A stretch of DNA of 33,956 bases from Candidatus Muiribacterium halophilum (lineage in GTDB: Bacteria > Muiribacteriota > Muiribacteriia > Muiribacteriales > Muiribacteriaceae): the NCBI GenBank assembly GCA_002869225.1, contig PKTG01000042.1, positions 1 to 33,956 of the forward strand, written 5' to 3'. This document shows, in pieces, positions 17,521 through 26,864 of this stretch (within the stretch, counting starts at the first letter, position 1; every line of letters begins with the position of its first letter). The position numbers were made by a program, and so were the translations under genes. The notes under the pieces are model-generated. The model made no database searches. It was not told the DNA's origin and saw only the letters and a list, made by a program, of their open reading frames with translations.

Positions 17521-18564
17521 TTGAGAAAAATAGCGGTAGTAGGAACTGGACTTATGGGGACCTCATTTGGTCTCCATGTCCAGTCTTTTTATAATGATGT
17601 TTATCTACTGGGATATGATAAAGACCCTAAACAAAGTGAAAATGCATTGAAAATTGGTGCGTTCTCCCGTATCGTTGATTCTCTAACTGAACTAAAAGGG
17701 TGTGAGTTTATCTTTGTATGTTGTCCTTTAAAATATGCATCTGAGACAATTGAAAGACTATTTGAAATAGTAGATGAATCTACCATTATAACCGATATCT
17801 CTTCTGTAAAATCTCAGATATGTAAAAGATTTGCAGATAAAAAGAATTTTTTGGGTGGACATCCTATGACAGGATCAGAAAGACAAGGTGCACTGGCAGC
17901 TCAGGCAGAGATCTTTGATAATTCATTGTATATACTTTGTCCGGAAATAAATCAGGAATTATCCTGTAAAAAGATACAGATTTTTCTCGAGAAGATGAAT
18001 ATAAAGATATATAAGATGAAGCCTTCTATACATGATCGTGTCGTTGCTATGGCAAGTCATCTTCCATATTTTGTTGCGACAACTCTGGTCAACAGTATGG
18101 ACGGTGAACTTTTTGAACACATCTCATCCGTTGCAGGGAGTGGTTTCAGAGATACAAGTAGAGTAGCATCTTCACCAGGTAAGATGTGGGATATTATTTC
18201 AAAAGAAAATAGCGAGAATATATTAGAAGCTATAAATATTTTTAAAGAAAGACTTGATGAGACGACTGTATCTATAAAAAAGGAAAATACTTTAGATATA
18301 TCTGATAAAGAAAAAAGACTTAGGGATAGTATAGTTGAGAACAGATTAGCAGGAAGCGGAGAAAGTATGCTTACGATCGATGTTCCTGATAGACCTGGAG
18401 TCCTATCAAATATATTCAATCTGCTTGAGAACATAAATATTAAAAACATAGAGATCGAGGATTCGCGTGAATATTAGACTGGATCATTAAGGGTCTTCTT
18501 TAGAACTACTGAAGATAAAAAGAAAGCAGAACATCTATTGAAAAGTTCAGATATTTTTAATTGA
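17521..18564 (+). CDS. tyrA: Prephenate dehydrogenase with ACT domain, in-frame TAG near the C-terminus
   Basis: TyrA oxidatively decarboxylates prephenate to 4-hydroxyphenylpyruvate in tyrosine synthesis. The NAD-binding loop is VVGTGLMGTSFG, and the family motifs GGHPMTGSERQGALAA, MASHLPYFVATTLVN and GSGFRDTSRVASSPGKMW are all present. A C-terminal ACT domain begins near residue 280 (MLTIDVPDRPGVLSNIF). It is cut after EDSREY by TAG at 18475-18477 (codon 319); the same frame continues with TGSLRVFFRTTEDKKKAEHL to TGA at 18562-18564. The catalytic part is unaffected, but feedback sensing by ACT could be lost. The start is probably TTG 17521, with AAAGG about 11 bases upstream; no ATG is available nearby. 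Confidence 0.9.
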
Positions 18565-18588
18565 TCAGTTATTTTAAAAGGGGGAGTT

Positions 18589-19122
18589 TTGGAAAAATAT
18601 ATTTATCTTGTGAAAAATTATCCATTATTATCCGCATTCTGTCAGTTTGCTATACTTGGTACTTTCGGAGAGCTTCTGGCAATATGTATAAACAAAAAAA
18701 AGTTGGTGTTTTCATGGAGTCTTTCAAAATTAATCATGAAGATGCTTGCCTGGGGAATCCTCGGTATAGTAATAAAATATGGGTTTAAAGGTATGAAAGG
18801 TTTTGTAAGTGCACTTATAATAGCTGGTTATATTCCTGATATGTCTGGAATAGTTCATTCTTTTTATATATCTTTTTTCACAAATCTGTTTTTCGGCCCT
18901 CAGATGATGTTATTTCATAGGATAGAGGACAATTTGATAGATGGTAATATAAGACCTTCAAAATGGGATTTTTCAGGTATGATGAAAAGCATTAAGACAC
19001 TTGCCTGGTTCTGGGTACCTGCCCATACGATAACCTTTATACTTCCAGTAGATTTTCAGATAGGACTTGCTGCAATCTGGGGTGTGGTATTGGGAATAAT
19101 ACTTGGCGGAGGGAAAAAATGA
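18589..19122 (+). CDS. Mpv17/PMP22-like membrane protein
   Basis: A 177-residue integral membrane protein with about four hydrophobic segments. The C-terminal region FGPQMMLFHRIEDNL, KTLAWFWVPAHTITFILPVDFQIGLAAIWGVVLG resembles the conserved end of the Mpv17/PMP22 family (W-x-PA-x-x-x-x-F-x-x-P). Bacterial members have no established role. The likely start is TTG at 18589 behind AAGGGGGAG; the next gene starts within its last codons. An alternative call is simply a conserved membrane protein of unknown function. Confidence 0.6.
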   Translation: MEKYIYLVKNYPLLSAFCQFAILGTFGELLAICINKKKLVFSWSLSKLIMKMLAWGILGIVIKYGFKGMKGFVSALIIAGYIPDMSGIVHSFYISFFTNLFFGPQMMLFHRIEDNLIDGNIRPSKWDFSGMMKSIKTLAWFWVPAHTITFILPVDFQIGLAAIWGVVLGIILGGGKK

Positions 19123-20231
19123 AAAGATCTTTATTAATAATTATTATGATAATCTCCTTGTTTCAGACAAACGTCTTTTCAAAAGTACAGAATGTGCTTT
19201 TTTATTTTAACTCTGATAACGATTATAGATATGATGTTATGAAGAAATTAGATAAGATAATCTCTAACAAGGCATTTAAAGAGAATATATCGATCAAGGT
19301 TGATAGATTTAGAAGTATTTTTCCTGAAAAGGATGTTTTTGAAGATGTCTATAAAGAAAAGAACACGAAATTTGCTGATATAAACTCAGGAGACCCTTCT
19401 AGATTAAAAGATATTCTAAATGATGGTGATCAGATATTATGGATATATTCTCCTGGATATTTAAAAAACGATAAGGCTAGAGGGTTTTCAGAACATTTTG
19501 AACCTCTTTTATTTGACACCTCCTCAAAAGATTTTCTTAATATTAAAGAGCTTGAGGATATTCTTTTTAAGAAATATGAACTGATTATAATAGATCATTC
19601 TCTTTTTTCTTCAATTGAAAATATATATGCTTTGAGGAAGAATTTTGATTTTCTGATAGCTACTCAGGAGATAATCCCCATAACGGGATTTCCAATAGAT
19701 GGTTTTTTGAATAGTTTAAAAGACAAAGATACCGGGAATTCAATAGAAGCTATATTTAGTGATGTAAAAAAGGAATATGGTGCAAAGACAAACGGATGGT
19801 GGGGAGTTCCCATTAGATATCAGATGTCTCTTATAAATTCGGATTCGATTGATAGACTTATCCTTCATTTTAGATTTTTTACAAGAATATTAATACAGGA
19901 ATATAAAAAAACACATTCCGAGATCTTAAGAGCAAGAAGTATGAGTGTTAAATTCAACGATGATTATGTTGATATTGATTCTTTTCTTTCAAATCTCAAA
20001 AAGGTAAGAGTATCAAGAGCTTTAAAAGAACAGGCGGATAACCTTAAGATGATATTATCAAAAGTTATCTCAAGACAATATTTTCAGCGTCCTCAAAATG
20101 TTGCATCCGGTGGACTCAGCGTGTTTTTCCCTTTAAATGGTATTTTACCTGAAGGTTATGATGTTTCTGAGTTTTCCAAAAACACAGGGTGGAATGATTT
20201 TCTTTCAATACTTATAAGCGAGGATCAATGA
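19119..20231 (+). CDS. Clostripain-like (C11) peptidase homologue lacking catalytic residues
   Basis: A 370-residue exported protein (signal peptide in the first 22 residues). The fold signature of peptidase C11 is visible: a NSDNDYRYD opening, QILWIYSPGY where C11 enzymes have LWDHG-x-G, ELIIIDHSLFSSIENIYALR where they have FDACLM, LIATQEIIPITGFPI matching the SQE-x-P-x-x-GWPY region, and GGLSVFFP near the end. The expected catalytic histidine is Tyr110 and the catalytic cysteine is Ser161 in this alignment, so it is probably a non-proteolytic homologue. Overlaps of four bases with both neighbours imply coupled translation with the membrane proteins on either side. Confidence 0.65.
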   Translation: MKRSLLIIIMIISLFQTNVFSKVQNVLFYFNSDNDYRYDVMKKLDKIISNKAFKENISIKVDRFRSIFPEKDVFEDVYKEKNTKFADINSGDPSRLKDILNDGDQILWIYSPGYLKNDKARGFSEHFEPLLFDTSSKDFLNIKELEDILFKKYELIIIDHSLFSSIENIYALRKNFDFLIATQEIIPITGFPIDGFLNSLKDKDTGNSIEAIFSDVKKEYGAKTNGWWGVPIRYQMSLINSDSIDRLILHFRFFTRILIQEYKKTHSEILRARSMSVKFNDDYVDIDSFLSNLKKVRVSRALKEQADNLKMILSKVISRQYFQRPQNVASGGLSVFFPLNGILPEGYDVSEFSKNTGWNDFLSILISEDQ

Positions 20232-20578
20232 TGTATTATCTTTTAACAAAGGTCTCTTTGACCGCAATACTTGTTGCCTTGATATCAGAAGTATCAAAAA
20301 GGTTCTCTCTTCTAGGGGCTATATTTGCATCTATCCCGTTAACCTCAGTACTTGCTATGATATGGCTTTATCATGAATCAAAAGATATAAAAAAAGTAAT
20401 AGACCTTTCGCAGGATATATTCTATCTGGTCATACCATCTCTTGTTTTTTTTATAGCTTTACCACTGCTTTTAAAAAAAGGTGTATCCTTTTATCCATCA
20501 ATGTTTATTTCTCTAGGTATAATGAGTTTTTTTTATTACCTTATGACTTTGATCTTAAAGAAAGCAGGTCTTGTATAA
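20228..20578 (+). CDS. DUF3147-like small membrane protein
   Basis: A 116-residue protein with four predicted membrane helices. The phrases LTAILVALISEVSKRFSLLG, ASIPLTSVLAMIWLYHES and LVIPSLVFFIALPLLLKKG match the DUF3147-type family of inner-membrane proteins as I recall it. No function is established. It starts inside the final codons of the C11-like gene and ends just before aroA. Confidence 0.65.
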   Translation: MMYYLLTKVSLTAILVALISEVSKRFSLLGAIFASIPLTSVLAMIWLYHESKDIKKVIDLSQDIFYLVIPSLVFFIALPLLLKKGVSFYPSMFISLGIMSFFYYLMTLILKKAGLV

Positions 20579-20600
20579 TGAATCAAAGGTTGTTATTAGT

Positions 20601-21914
20601 ATGATATTTGAATCAATATATACCCCTTTTGGAGATCATACTATAGATGTCCCACCTGATAAATCAATCAGCAACAGAAGTATTCTTTTAAATATTATAG
20701 CCCAAAGTGGAAGAGCAAAGATAAAAAACATTCTTCTTTCTGAGGATACTTTAGCAACTATTGCGTTTGCAAAAAGGATTGGTTTTGATATCAAAGTTGA
20801 TGAGAATAAAAAGACGGTATCGATGAAAAAAGGAAAGCTGATAAAAGATATTGGGACATTTGATTGTAAGAATTCCGGTACTACTGTAAGACATATTATG
20901 AGTATTATGTGTGGTCTTGATATAAAAGGAGTACTTGACGGAGATTCTTCACTTAGAAAAAGACCAATGCAAAGGATAACGAGTTTTCTAAAGGAAATGG
21001 GCGCGGATTTTAAAGGTGGTGCTGATTTTCTTCCAATAGAGGTGAGATCTTCAAGACTCAATAGGATAGATTTCACTACTGATCTAGCATCCGCGCAACA
21101 GAAATCATCTTTTATATTAGCCTCTCTTTTAGCTGAAGGAGAAAAAGCGACGTTCAATTTTAAAGTACCTTCAAGAGATCATACAGAAATAATGTTAAAG
21201 GAAATGGGGATCAATCTTATATATGATCAAAAAGATTCTTATAGACAGATATTAATCAAAGATAAAAGACCTTCAGAGATGAAGGATTTTACTGTTCCCG
21301 GTGATTTTTCATCAGCTGCTTTTTTTATAGTACTTGCAATTCTTACTCCGGGTATGTGTCTTAAGATAAAAGATGTTAATCTCAACAAGAGCAGGACAGG
21401 TCTGCTTGACGTTCTGATTCAGATGGGCGCTGATATAGATATATTCCAAAAGAAAGGATCCGGAGAAGAAAGTGGTGATATAATAATACGACACTCATCG
21501 TTAAAAGGAGTGAATATAAATAATAAAGAGATCATTCCAAGGATGATAGATGAGTTCCCGGTGCTTGCTCTTGCAATGGCTTTTGCAGATTCTAAAAGTC
21601 GTGTTGAAAATGTTGGTGAGTTAAGAGTAAAAGAATCTGATAGAATAGAAAAGATCAGGGAGATATTAAACTTCTGTGGTATGGAGCTTTTAGCTGAAAA
21701 AGACCGGTATGAGATAGATCCGGCAAGGACTAAAAAACCCTCTGAAGTAGTTGATACAAGTGGGGATCACAGAATAATAATGACAGCAATATTAGCTGCT
21801 ATTATAACTAAAAGAAAATTGAAGCTTGATGATATATCTGGTATAAATGTATCATTCCCGGATTTTTTTAAATCACTTAAGGAGATAGGTTATGAATATA
21901 AGTGTAGCGATTGA
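20601..21914 (+). CDS. aroA: 3-phosphoshikimate 1-carboxyvinyltransferase (EPSP synthase)
   Basis: AroA condenses shikimate-3-phosphate with phosphoenolpyruvate, the sixth shikimate-pathway step. Motifs include PPDKSISNRSILL, CKNSGTTVRHIMSIMCG, DGDSSLRKRPMQRI, SAQQKSSFILASLLA, PSRDHTEIMLKEMG, PGDFSSAAFFIV, the catalytic IDEFPVLALAMAFA, LRVKESDRI and SGDHRIIMT. ATG 20601 is preferred over an upstream TTG at 20571 because the protein then starts at the family's usual position (437 residues); the ribosome site is a modest AAAGG. It overlaps cmk by 23 bases, a common pairing. With tyrA nearby it points to aromatic amino acid synthesis in this run. Confidence 0.95.
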   Translation: MIFESIYTPFGDHTIDVPPDKSISNRSILLNIIAQSGRAKIKNILLSEDTLATIAFAKRIGFDIKVDENKKTVSMKKGKLIKDIGTFDCKNSGTTVRHIMSIMCGLDIKGVLDGDSSLRKRPMQRITSFLKEMGADFKGGADFLPIEVRSSRLNRIDFTTDLASAQQKSSFILASLLAEGEKATFNFKVPSRDHTEIMLKEMGINLIYDQKDSYRQILIKDKRPSEMKDFTVPGDFSSAAFFIVLAILTPGMCLKIKDVNLNKSRTGLLDVLIQMGADIDIFQKKGSGEESGDIIIRHSSLKGVNINNKEIIPRMIDEFPVLALAMAFADSKSRVENVGELRVKESDRIEKIREILNFCGMELLAEKDRYEIDPARTKKPSEVVDTSGDHRIIMTAILAAIITKRKLKLDDISGINVSFPDFFKSLKEIGYEYKCSD

Positions 21915-22563
21915 TGGACCAGCAGGTTCAGGAAAATCAACGATAGCAAAGATATTAGGAAAAAGATTAAACTTTTTTTATATTGATAGTGGTGCTTTTT
22001 ATAGAACTGTTACTTTGTACTTTTTAAGGAAAAAAATAGATCTTGAAGATACAGTTGCTGTAGAGAATGCTTTAGAAGAAATGAAATTAAACGTTGTTCC
22101 TGCTGAAGGTGCTTTTAATATATATCTCGATGAGGAACTAATGCAGCAGCAGATAAGAACCAGAGATGTGACTTTCAATGTATCACCAGTATCGGCATTG
22201 ATGCCAGTCAGAGAGAGATTGAATTCGATATTTCGTGAGCTTTCACATACTAAGAGCGTTATAATGGAAGGAAGAGATATAGGAACTGTAGTCCTTCCAA
22301 ATGCAAGTTTTAAATTCTTTTTAAATGCTTCAGTAGAGGAAAGAGCGAGAAGAAGATTGAAGGAACTTGAGGAAAAAGGAGAACGGCATTCTCTTGATGA
22401 TATAAAGAAACAGATAGAAAGAAGAGATAGATTAGATTCAACAAGAGAGATTGCTCCGCTCAAAAAAGCAGCTGATGCTAACGAGGTTGATACAACCGGT
22501 ATGACTATTGAAGAAGTAGTTGAAGAGATCATGATGGATGTCGAAGGAGAAACCTCCCGATAA
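21892..22563 (+). CDS. cmk: Cytidylate kinase
   Basis: A 223-residue CMP/dCMP kinase. The P-loop GPAGSGKST is at 9-17, followed by IDSGAFYRTVT, the NMP-binding VSPVSALMPVRERLN, the EGRDIGTVVLPNASFKFFL signature, the LID region RARRRLKEL and ERRDRLDSTREIAPLKKA. The start lies within the end of aroA. The stop TAA shares its last A with the ATG of plsC. Confidence 0.96.
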   Translation: MNISVAIDGPAGSGKSTIAKILGKRLNFFYIDSGAFYRTVTLYFLRKKIDLEDTVAVENALEEMKLNVVPAEGAFNIYLDEELMQQQIRTRDVTFNVSPVSALMPVRERLNSIFRELSHTKSVIMEGRDIGTVVLPNASFKFFLNASVEERARRRLKELEEKGERHSLDDIKKQIERRDRLDSTREIAPLKKAADANEVDTTGMTIEEVVEEIMMDVEGETSR

Positions 22564-23189
22564 TGAACCTTTTTGACGTTTGGCTTGCAAAAAAAAGTCT
22601 TTGGTTTATGTTCAAAGCTTTTTTTATTACTTTTGATGTGATCGGAATAGAAAATCTTCCCAAAGAGGATACTTTTATTATTGCTTCAAATCATCAGAGT
22701 AACATCGATCCGATGATAATCTTTTACAATATACCCACTCCTGTTTGCTTTATGGCAAAAAAAGAACTTTTTAGTATTCCGGTTTTTTCATGGATACTAG
22801 GGCAACTTGGAAATTTTAGTGTAAGAAGAAATGCTTTTGATAAGACATCAATACAAACTGCAGTACAAAGAATAGAGAATGGTCAGGTAATAGCATTATT
22901 TCCTGAAGGAACACGTTCAAAAGATGGAAAGATAAAAAAATTCAAAAGCTGTGTATCATATATAATGAAACATTCGGGGTTTAAACAGGTCGTACCGGTA
23001 TATATAAAAGGAAGCCGAGATCTTTTAAAAAAAGGAGATTTTCTGCCAAATCCGGTTAATATAACTTTAAAGATCGGGAAACCTCTTATTTTTACTGAAA
23101 AAGATTGGGACGATAATAATAAAAAAACGTCTGCTGAGAATATTACAGCAAAAGTCGAGGAAAAAGTAAGGAAGATGGCTGATGAATAA
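22563..23189 (+). CDS. plsC: 1-acyl-sn-glycerol-3-phosphate acyltransferase
   Basis: PlsC makes phosphatidic acid from lysophosphatidic acid at the membrane. The acyltransferase motif SNHQSNIDP (His44, Asp49) is followed by FMAKKELFSIPVFSWIL, GNFSVRR, FPEGTRSKDGKI and VVPVYIKGS, in the family order. Length is 208 residues. It is coupled to cmk by a one-base stop/start overlap, and gmhB starts inside its last eight bases. Confidence 0.93.
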   Translation: MNLFDVWLAKKSLWFMFKAFFITFDVIGIENLPKEDTFIIASNHQSNIDPMIIFYNIPTPVCFMAKKELFSIPVFSWILGQLGNFSVRRNAFDKTSIQTAVQRIENGQVIALFPEGTRSKDGKIKKFKSCVSYIMKHSGFKQVVPVYIKGSRDLLKKGDFLPNPVNITLKIGKPLIFTEKDWDDNNKKTSAENITAKVEEKVRKMADE

Positions 23190-23715
23190 GGCGATAATGC
23201 TAGACAGGGATGGTACAATAATTCAGGATAAAGATTATCTTAAAGATCCTGAGGATATAGAACTTATTAAAGGTGCTGATAAAGCTTTGAAAAGACTTTC
23301 TGATATTGGTTTTAACCTTATAATAGTAACCAATCAGTCAGGAATAGCAAGAGGCATGTTTACGTTAGAAGATGTTTATAAAGTCAACAACCGATTGTCA
23401 GATATTCTCGCAGAAAAAGATGTATTTATTAAGAAATATTATATTTGCCCTCATCATCCTGAATTCGATGGCCAATGTGATTGTAGAAAACCAGGTATAA
23501 AAAATGTTAAAATTGCAGAGAAAGAATTCGATATCGACCTTAAGAGTTCTTATTTTGTTGGTGATAAATGTTCCGATGTATTATGTGGAAGAAATGCTGG
23601 TATGAAAGGAATACTTGTAAGAACAGGCAAAGGTAGAGAGCAGGAAGGAAAATGTTTAAGCGATGGTGTTTTTGATAGTATTGTAGAGTTCGCTGATTTT
23701 CTTGCAGGTAAATAA
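23182..23715 (+). CDS. gmhB: D-glycero-beta-D-manno-heptose-1,7-bisphosphate 7-phosphatase
   Basis: A 177-residue HAD-family phosphatase. The nucleophile motif is MLDRDGTII, then VTNQSGIARG, the zinc-binding CPHHPEF with CDCRKPG, and the final acidic motif YFVGDKCSDVLCG. This set is characteristic of GmhB, the third step to ADP-heptose for LPS. It overlaps plsC by eight bases. Confidence 0.94.
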   Translation: MNKAIMLDRDGTIIQDKDYLKDPEDIELIKGADKALKRLSDIGFNLIIVTNQSGIARGMFTLEDVYKVNNRLSDILAEKDVFIKKYYICPHHPEFDGQCDCRKPGIKNVKIAEKEFDIDLKSSYFVGDKCSDVLCGRNAGMKGILVRTGKGREQEGKCLSDGVFDSIVEFADFLAGK

Positions 23716-23731
23716 TTCAGGGAGTAGTTTT

Positions 23732-24748
23732 ATGAAAAAGATCGATTTAGAAAGAATAAAAGATATACTTGAAACTTTTAAAGATAGAAAAATTCTCGTT
23801 TACGGTGATCTTATGATCGATGAGTTTATTTTTTCTGATGTTAAGAGAATTTCTCCCGAAGCTCCTGTTCCTGTTGCTGAAGTAATTGAAAAGAACTATA
23901 GATTAGGTGGCGCTTCTAACGTTGCTGCAAACATAGTATCTCTAGGTGGTAAAGCTTGTATGGCAGGACTTGTAGGTGATGATGGATTTGGAAGATTATT
24001 TTCAGAAAGTGCATCGGAGCAGGGAATAGACGTCTCCTGCATAGTAAAGGATGAAGACAGACCAACCACCGTCAAGACAAGAATACTTGCCCAGAATCAG
24101 CAGATAGCAAGAGTGGATAGTGAGAAACGTCATGCTATGAGCCACGAAATAAAAGAAAAGATGAAAAGAAAACTCTCTGAAAATATAGATAAATATGAAG
24201 CTGTAATTATATCCGATTATGCAAAAGGTGCGTTTAATATAGATATCTCAGATTTTATAAAAAATATTTGTAATCAAAAAGGTATAATTACCGCGGTAGA
24301 TCCTAAGATAAGATCAGAAGAACTATACAGTGGTATAGATTATCTCAAGCCAAACTTAAGAGAAGCTCAGATGCTCGCCGGCCTTGAGATAAAAGATGAA
24401 GATTCACTACAGCTGGCAGGCAAAACTTTACTTGAAAGGATGAAAGCAAAAGTCGTTGTCCTTACAAGGGGAAAAGATGGAATATCTGTTTTTCAAAAAG
24501 ATAAAAGATTTGATATTCCTACACAGGCTAGAAAAGTCTATGATGTTACTGGAGCAGGTGATACCACAATAGCTACCTTGATTATGGCAATACTTTCAGG
24601 AGCCGATATAATGGAAGCATCTCTTATAGCTAATATCGCTGCAGGAATAGTAGTTGGGGAAGTTGGTACTGCAAAAGCTACATGCGATGATATACTTTCT
24701 CATTGTAGTGAATATGAGGAGGAAATATGTTGTTTTCAGAAAAAATAA
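23732..24748 (+). CDS. hldE1: D-glycero-beta-D-manno-heptose-7-phosphate kinase (HldE/RfaE1 domain)
   Basis: A PfkB-family kinase of 338 residues that phosphorylates heptose-7-phosphate at C1. It shows ILVYGDLMIDEFIF, RISPEAPVPV, the LGGASNVAANIVSLGG motif, LVGDDGFG and the catalytic DVTGAGDTTIAT. It corresponds to the N-terminal domain of E. coli HldE; here the adenylyltransferase is a separate gene at 25277. ATG 23732 is chosen because GGGAG at 23720-23724 is well spaced, and an upstream TTG frame extension has no support. gmhA begins within its last 22 bases. Confidence 0.94.
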   Translation: MKKIDLERIKDILETFKDRKILVYGDLMIDEFIFSDVKRISPEAPVPVAEVIEKNYRLGGASNVAANIVSLGGKACMAGLVGDDGFGRLFSESASEQGIDVSCIVKDEDRPTTVKTRILAQNQQIARVDSEKRHAMSHEIKEKMKRKLSENIDKYEAVIISDYAKGAFNIDISDFIKNICNQKGIITAVDPKIRSEELYSGIDYLKPNLREAQMLAGLEIKDEDSLQLAGKTLLERMKAKVVVLTRGKDGISVFQKDKRFDIPTQARKVYDVTGAGDTTIATLIMAILSGADIMEASLIANIAAGIVVGEVGTAKATCDDILSHCSEYEEEICCFQKK

Positions 24749-25284
24749 TATCCCTGTTTGAAAAAAAAGACAGTATAATGAAACTCGAAGATGATGTTCA
24801 AAGTATAATAAACGATATTGTCAAAGCTTATAAAGAAAATAAAAAAGTCATAGTATTTGGAAATGGCGGGTCCGCTTCCGATGCTCTTCATATGTGTGCT
24901 GAGCTTCAGGGACGATTTTTTCTTGATAGGAAAGGGCTTGGAGCTATTTGTCTTAATACAAATGTATCTACTATGACAGCTGTTGGAAACGATCTGGGAT
25001 TTAACGAGATATTTAAAAAACCACTCGAAGGACTCTTAAATCAGGGTGATATAGTGATAGGAATATCAACAAGTGGTAATTCCGAAAATGTAATGCGTGC
25101 GATCGAATATGCAAATGATAATGGTGGGAAGTGTTTTACTTTGACAGGCAAAGATGGAGGAAAGCTTAAAGATATATCCGATTGTCTTATAGCTCCATCT
25201 GATATAACACCTGAGATTCAGGAGATACATATAATGATAATCCATTATATCTGTATGAGAGTTGAGGAGATACTTTTTGGATAA
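24727..25284 (+). CDS. gmhA: Sedoheptulose-7-phosphate isomerase
   Basis: A 185-residue SIS-domain enzyme that converts sedoheptulose-7-phosphate to heptose-7-phosphate, the entry step to ADP-heptose. [39 protein letters not shown] and the C-terminal [14 protein letters not shown] are diagnostic. A GAGGAGG ribosome site is placed before ATG 24727, inside the kinase gene. The next start lies inside its last codons. Confidence 0.95.
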   Translation: MLFSEKIISLFEKKDSIMKLEDDVQSIINDIVKAYKENKKVIVFGNGGSASDALHMCAELQGRFFLDRKGLGAICLNTNVSTMTAVGNDLGFNEIFKKPLEGLLNQGDIVIGISTSGNSENVMRAIEYANDNGGKCFTLTGKDGGKLKDISDCLIAPSDITPEIQEIHIMIIHYICMRVEEILFG

Positions 25285-25756
25285 TAATTACTTTGAAGCT
25301 TCACAAATTTCAAAAAGGCTTAAGGAAGATAATAAAAAGATAGTCTTTACAAATGGTTGCTTTGATATCATTCATGCCGGTCATATAGATTATCTAAAAA
25401 AAGCATCACAGCTTGGAGATGTTCTTATAATTGGCTTGAATTCTGATAATTCGGTAAAAAGATTAAAAGGACAGGATAGACCAATTAATAACGAGAATGC
25501 AAGAAGACTAGTCCTCGAAGGGATCAAAGGTGTCTATAAAGTGCTTCTTTTTGAAGAAGACACACCAGCTGAACTTATAGATAAAGTAAGGCCAGATATA
25601 CTTGTAAAAGGTGGAGATTATAAAGTGGATGAAGTCGTAGGAAAGGATATTGTGGAGAAAAACGGTGGCGAAGTCGTTATAATTCCTTTTCTTGATGGAT
25701 ATTCTACTACCTCTATAATAGAAAGGATAAACAGGGTCTATGGCAAAAAGAGATAG
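25277..25756 (+). CDS. hldE2: D-glycero-beta-D-manno-heptose 1-phosphate adenylyltransferase (HldE/RfaE2 domain)
   Basis: A nucleotidyltransferase that activates heptose-1-phosphate to ADP-heptose, completing the four activities in this cluster. It has [18 protein letters not shown] with the HxGH nucleotide site, [24 protein letters not shown] and ILVKGGDY, and ends in [13 protein letters not shown] at 25277 is the likely start because GAGGAG at 25264-25269 lies seven bases before it; TTG 25262 is the alternative. The epimerase HldD is not in the window. Confidence 0.92.
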   Translation: MDNNYFEASQISKRLKEDNKKIVFTNGCFDIIHAGHIDYLKKASQLGDVLIIGLNSDNSVKRLKGQDRPINNENARRLVLEGIKGVYKVLLFEEDTPAELIDKVRPDILVKGGDYKVDEVVGKDIVEKNGGEVVIIPFLDGYSTTSIIERINRVYGKKR

Positions 25757-26864
25757 ACGATTTTTTAAGGATAATTTTCCTGCACTTAGGAATAGTATGT
25801 ATTTAAATACCGGCTCTGAAGGTCTTATCCCAAGAGAAACGTATAAACAAATAAACAAACTTATTAAGAGAAATTTTAAATATGGAGGTTCCCATCCTCA
25901 TTTTTATGATATGGTGAACTTTAACTTTTCAAAAATACCACATTATTTAAAGCTACTGGGAGTGGATCCTGAAAAACAAATAAGAGTGTCTTCTGTTTCG
26001 GAAGGTCTAAATTTTTGTTTTAATATGCTTTCCAATAACAATATAAAAAAGATTCTTCTTCTTAAAGATGAGTTTAAGACTGGTATACTTGCTTCTTATG
26101 CCTTTGCTGAAAAAAATAAAGCGAAACTTATATGGGCTGATGATCTTGATGATTATTATAAACGTTTGAAAACAGACAAACCTGATATTGCCATAATGTC
26201 GCATGTTGATTACAGAGATGGGAAGGATAATAATATTGAAAGATTTTACTCTGAATGTAAGAAAAACAATGTTTTTTTTATAGTTGATGGAGCTCAGGCT
26301 ATTGGTAATCTTTTTATAAGATTTCCTCAGGAGATACATGCAGATCTCTATGTATGGACAACTCATAAATGGTTATGTAGTCCAAGAGGGTTAGGATTCA
26401 TAAACGTATCTCAGAGGATAAAGGATAGTATAGGCCCACTTGGATATCATTATTTTGCAACAGAGGTCTTTCGACCACCTGAGATCAAAATAATAGATAG
26501 TATGGATTCGATGTCTGTACATGCGGCTAATTTTATTGGAGAGATCGGTTTTGTCTCCAGTATGCGATTTCTTGATAAAAAGATTGGAATCGATAATATA
26601 TTGAAGATAAATGAGGATAATAAGAATTATTTTTATAAAGTAGCAGAAAAGAACTCTATAAAAGTCGAAGTTTCTGATACAAATCTATTAAGTATAAAGG
26701 TGGATGAACCGGAAAAGGTTGTTGAGGCAATGCTTAGAAGAAAGATCTTAATCAGATCAATACCTGACACCGAATATATAAGAGTATCGATTCATTTATA
26801 TAATAATAAAAAAGATATTGATGTCTTTTTTAAAAATCTTAATCAGATCTTGGGGGAAAAATGA
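25740..26864 (+). CDS. Class V aminotransferase (PLP-dependent)
   Basis: A 374-residue fold-type I PLP enzyme. It opens with [20 protein letters not shown], and has [10 protein letters not shown], the PLP-binding [12 protein letters not shown] and the Schiff-base lysine in [15 protein letters not shown]. These place it in the class V group with cysteine desulfurases, kynureninases and isopenicillin-N-epimerase-like proteins. No conserved active-site cysteine loop for desulfurase activity is obvious. The substrate is unknown. It overlaps the heptose gene before it by 17 bases and the PPC gene after it by four. Confidence 0.85.
   Translation: MAKRDRRFFKDNFPALRNSMYLNTGSEGLIPRETYKQINKLIKRNFKYGGSHPHFYDMVNFNFSKIPHYLKLLGVDPEKQIRVSSVSEGLNFCFNMLSNNNIKKILLLKDEFKTGILASYAFAEKNKAKLIWADDLDDYYKRLKTDKPDIAIMSHVDYRDGKDNNIERFYSECKKNNVFFIVDGAQAIGNLFIRFPQEIHADLYVWTTHKWLCSPRGLGFINVSQRIKDSIGPLGYHYFATEVFRPPEIKIIDSMDSMSVHAANFIGEIGFVSSMRFLDKKIGIDNILKINEDNKNYFYKVAEKNSIKVEVSDTNLLSIKVDEPEKVVEAMLRRKILIRSIPDTEYIRVSIHLYNNKKDIDVFFKNLNQILGEK

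Noticed and set aside
18561-18788. 75-codon frame overlapping the Mpv17-like gene start
   Set aside because: It is out of frame with the conserved membrane protein and has no recognisable features.
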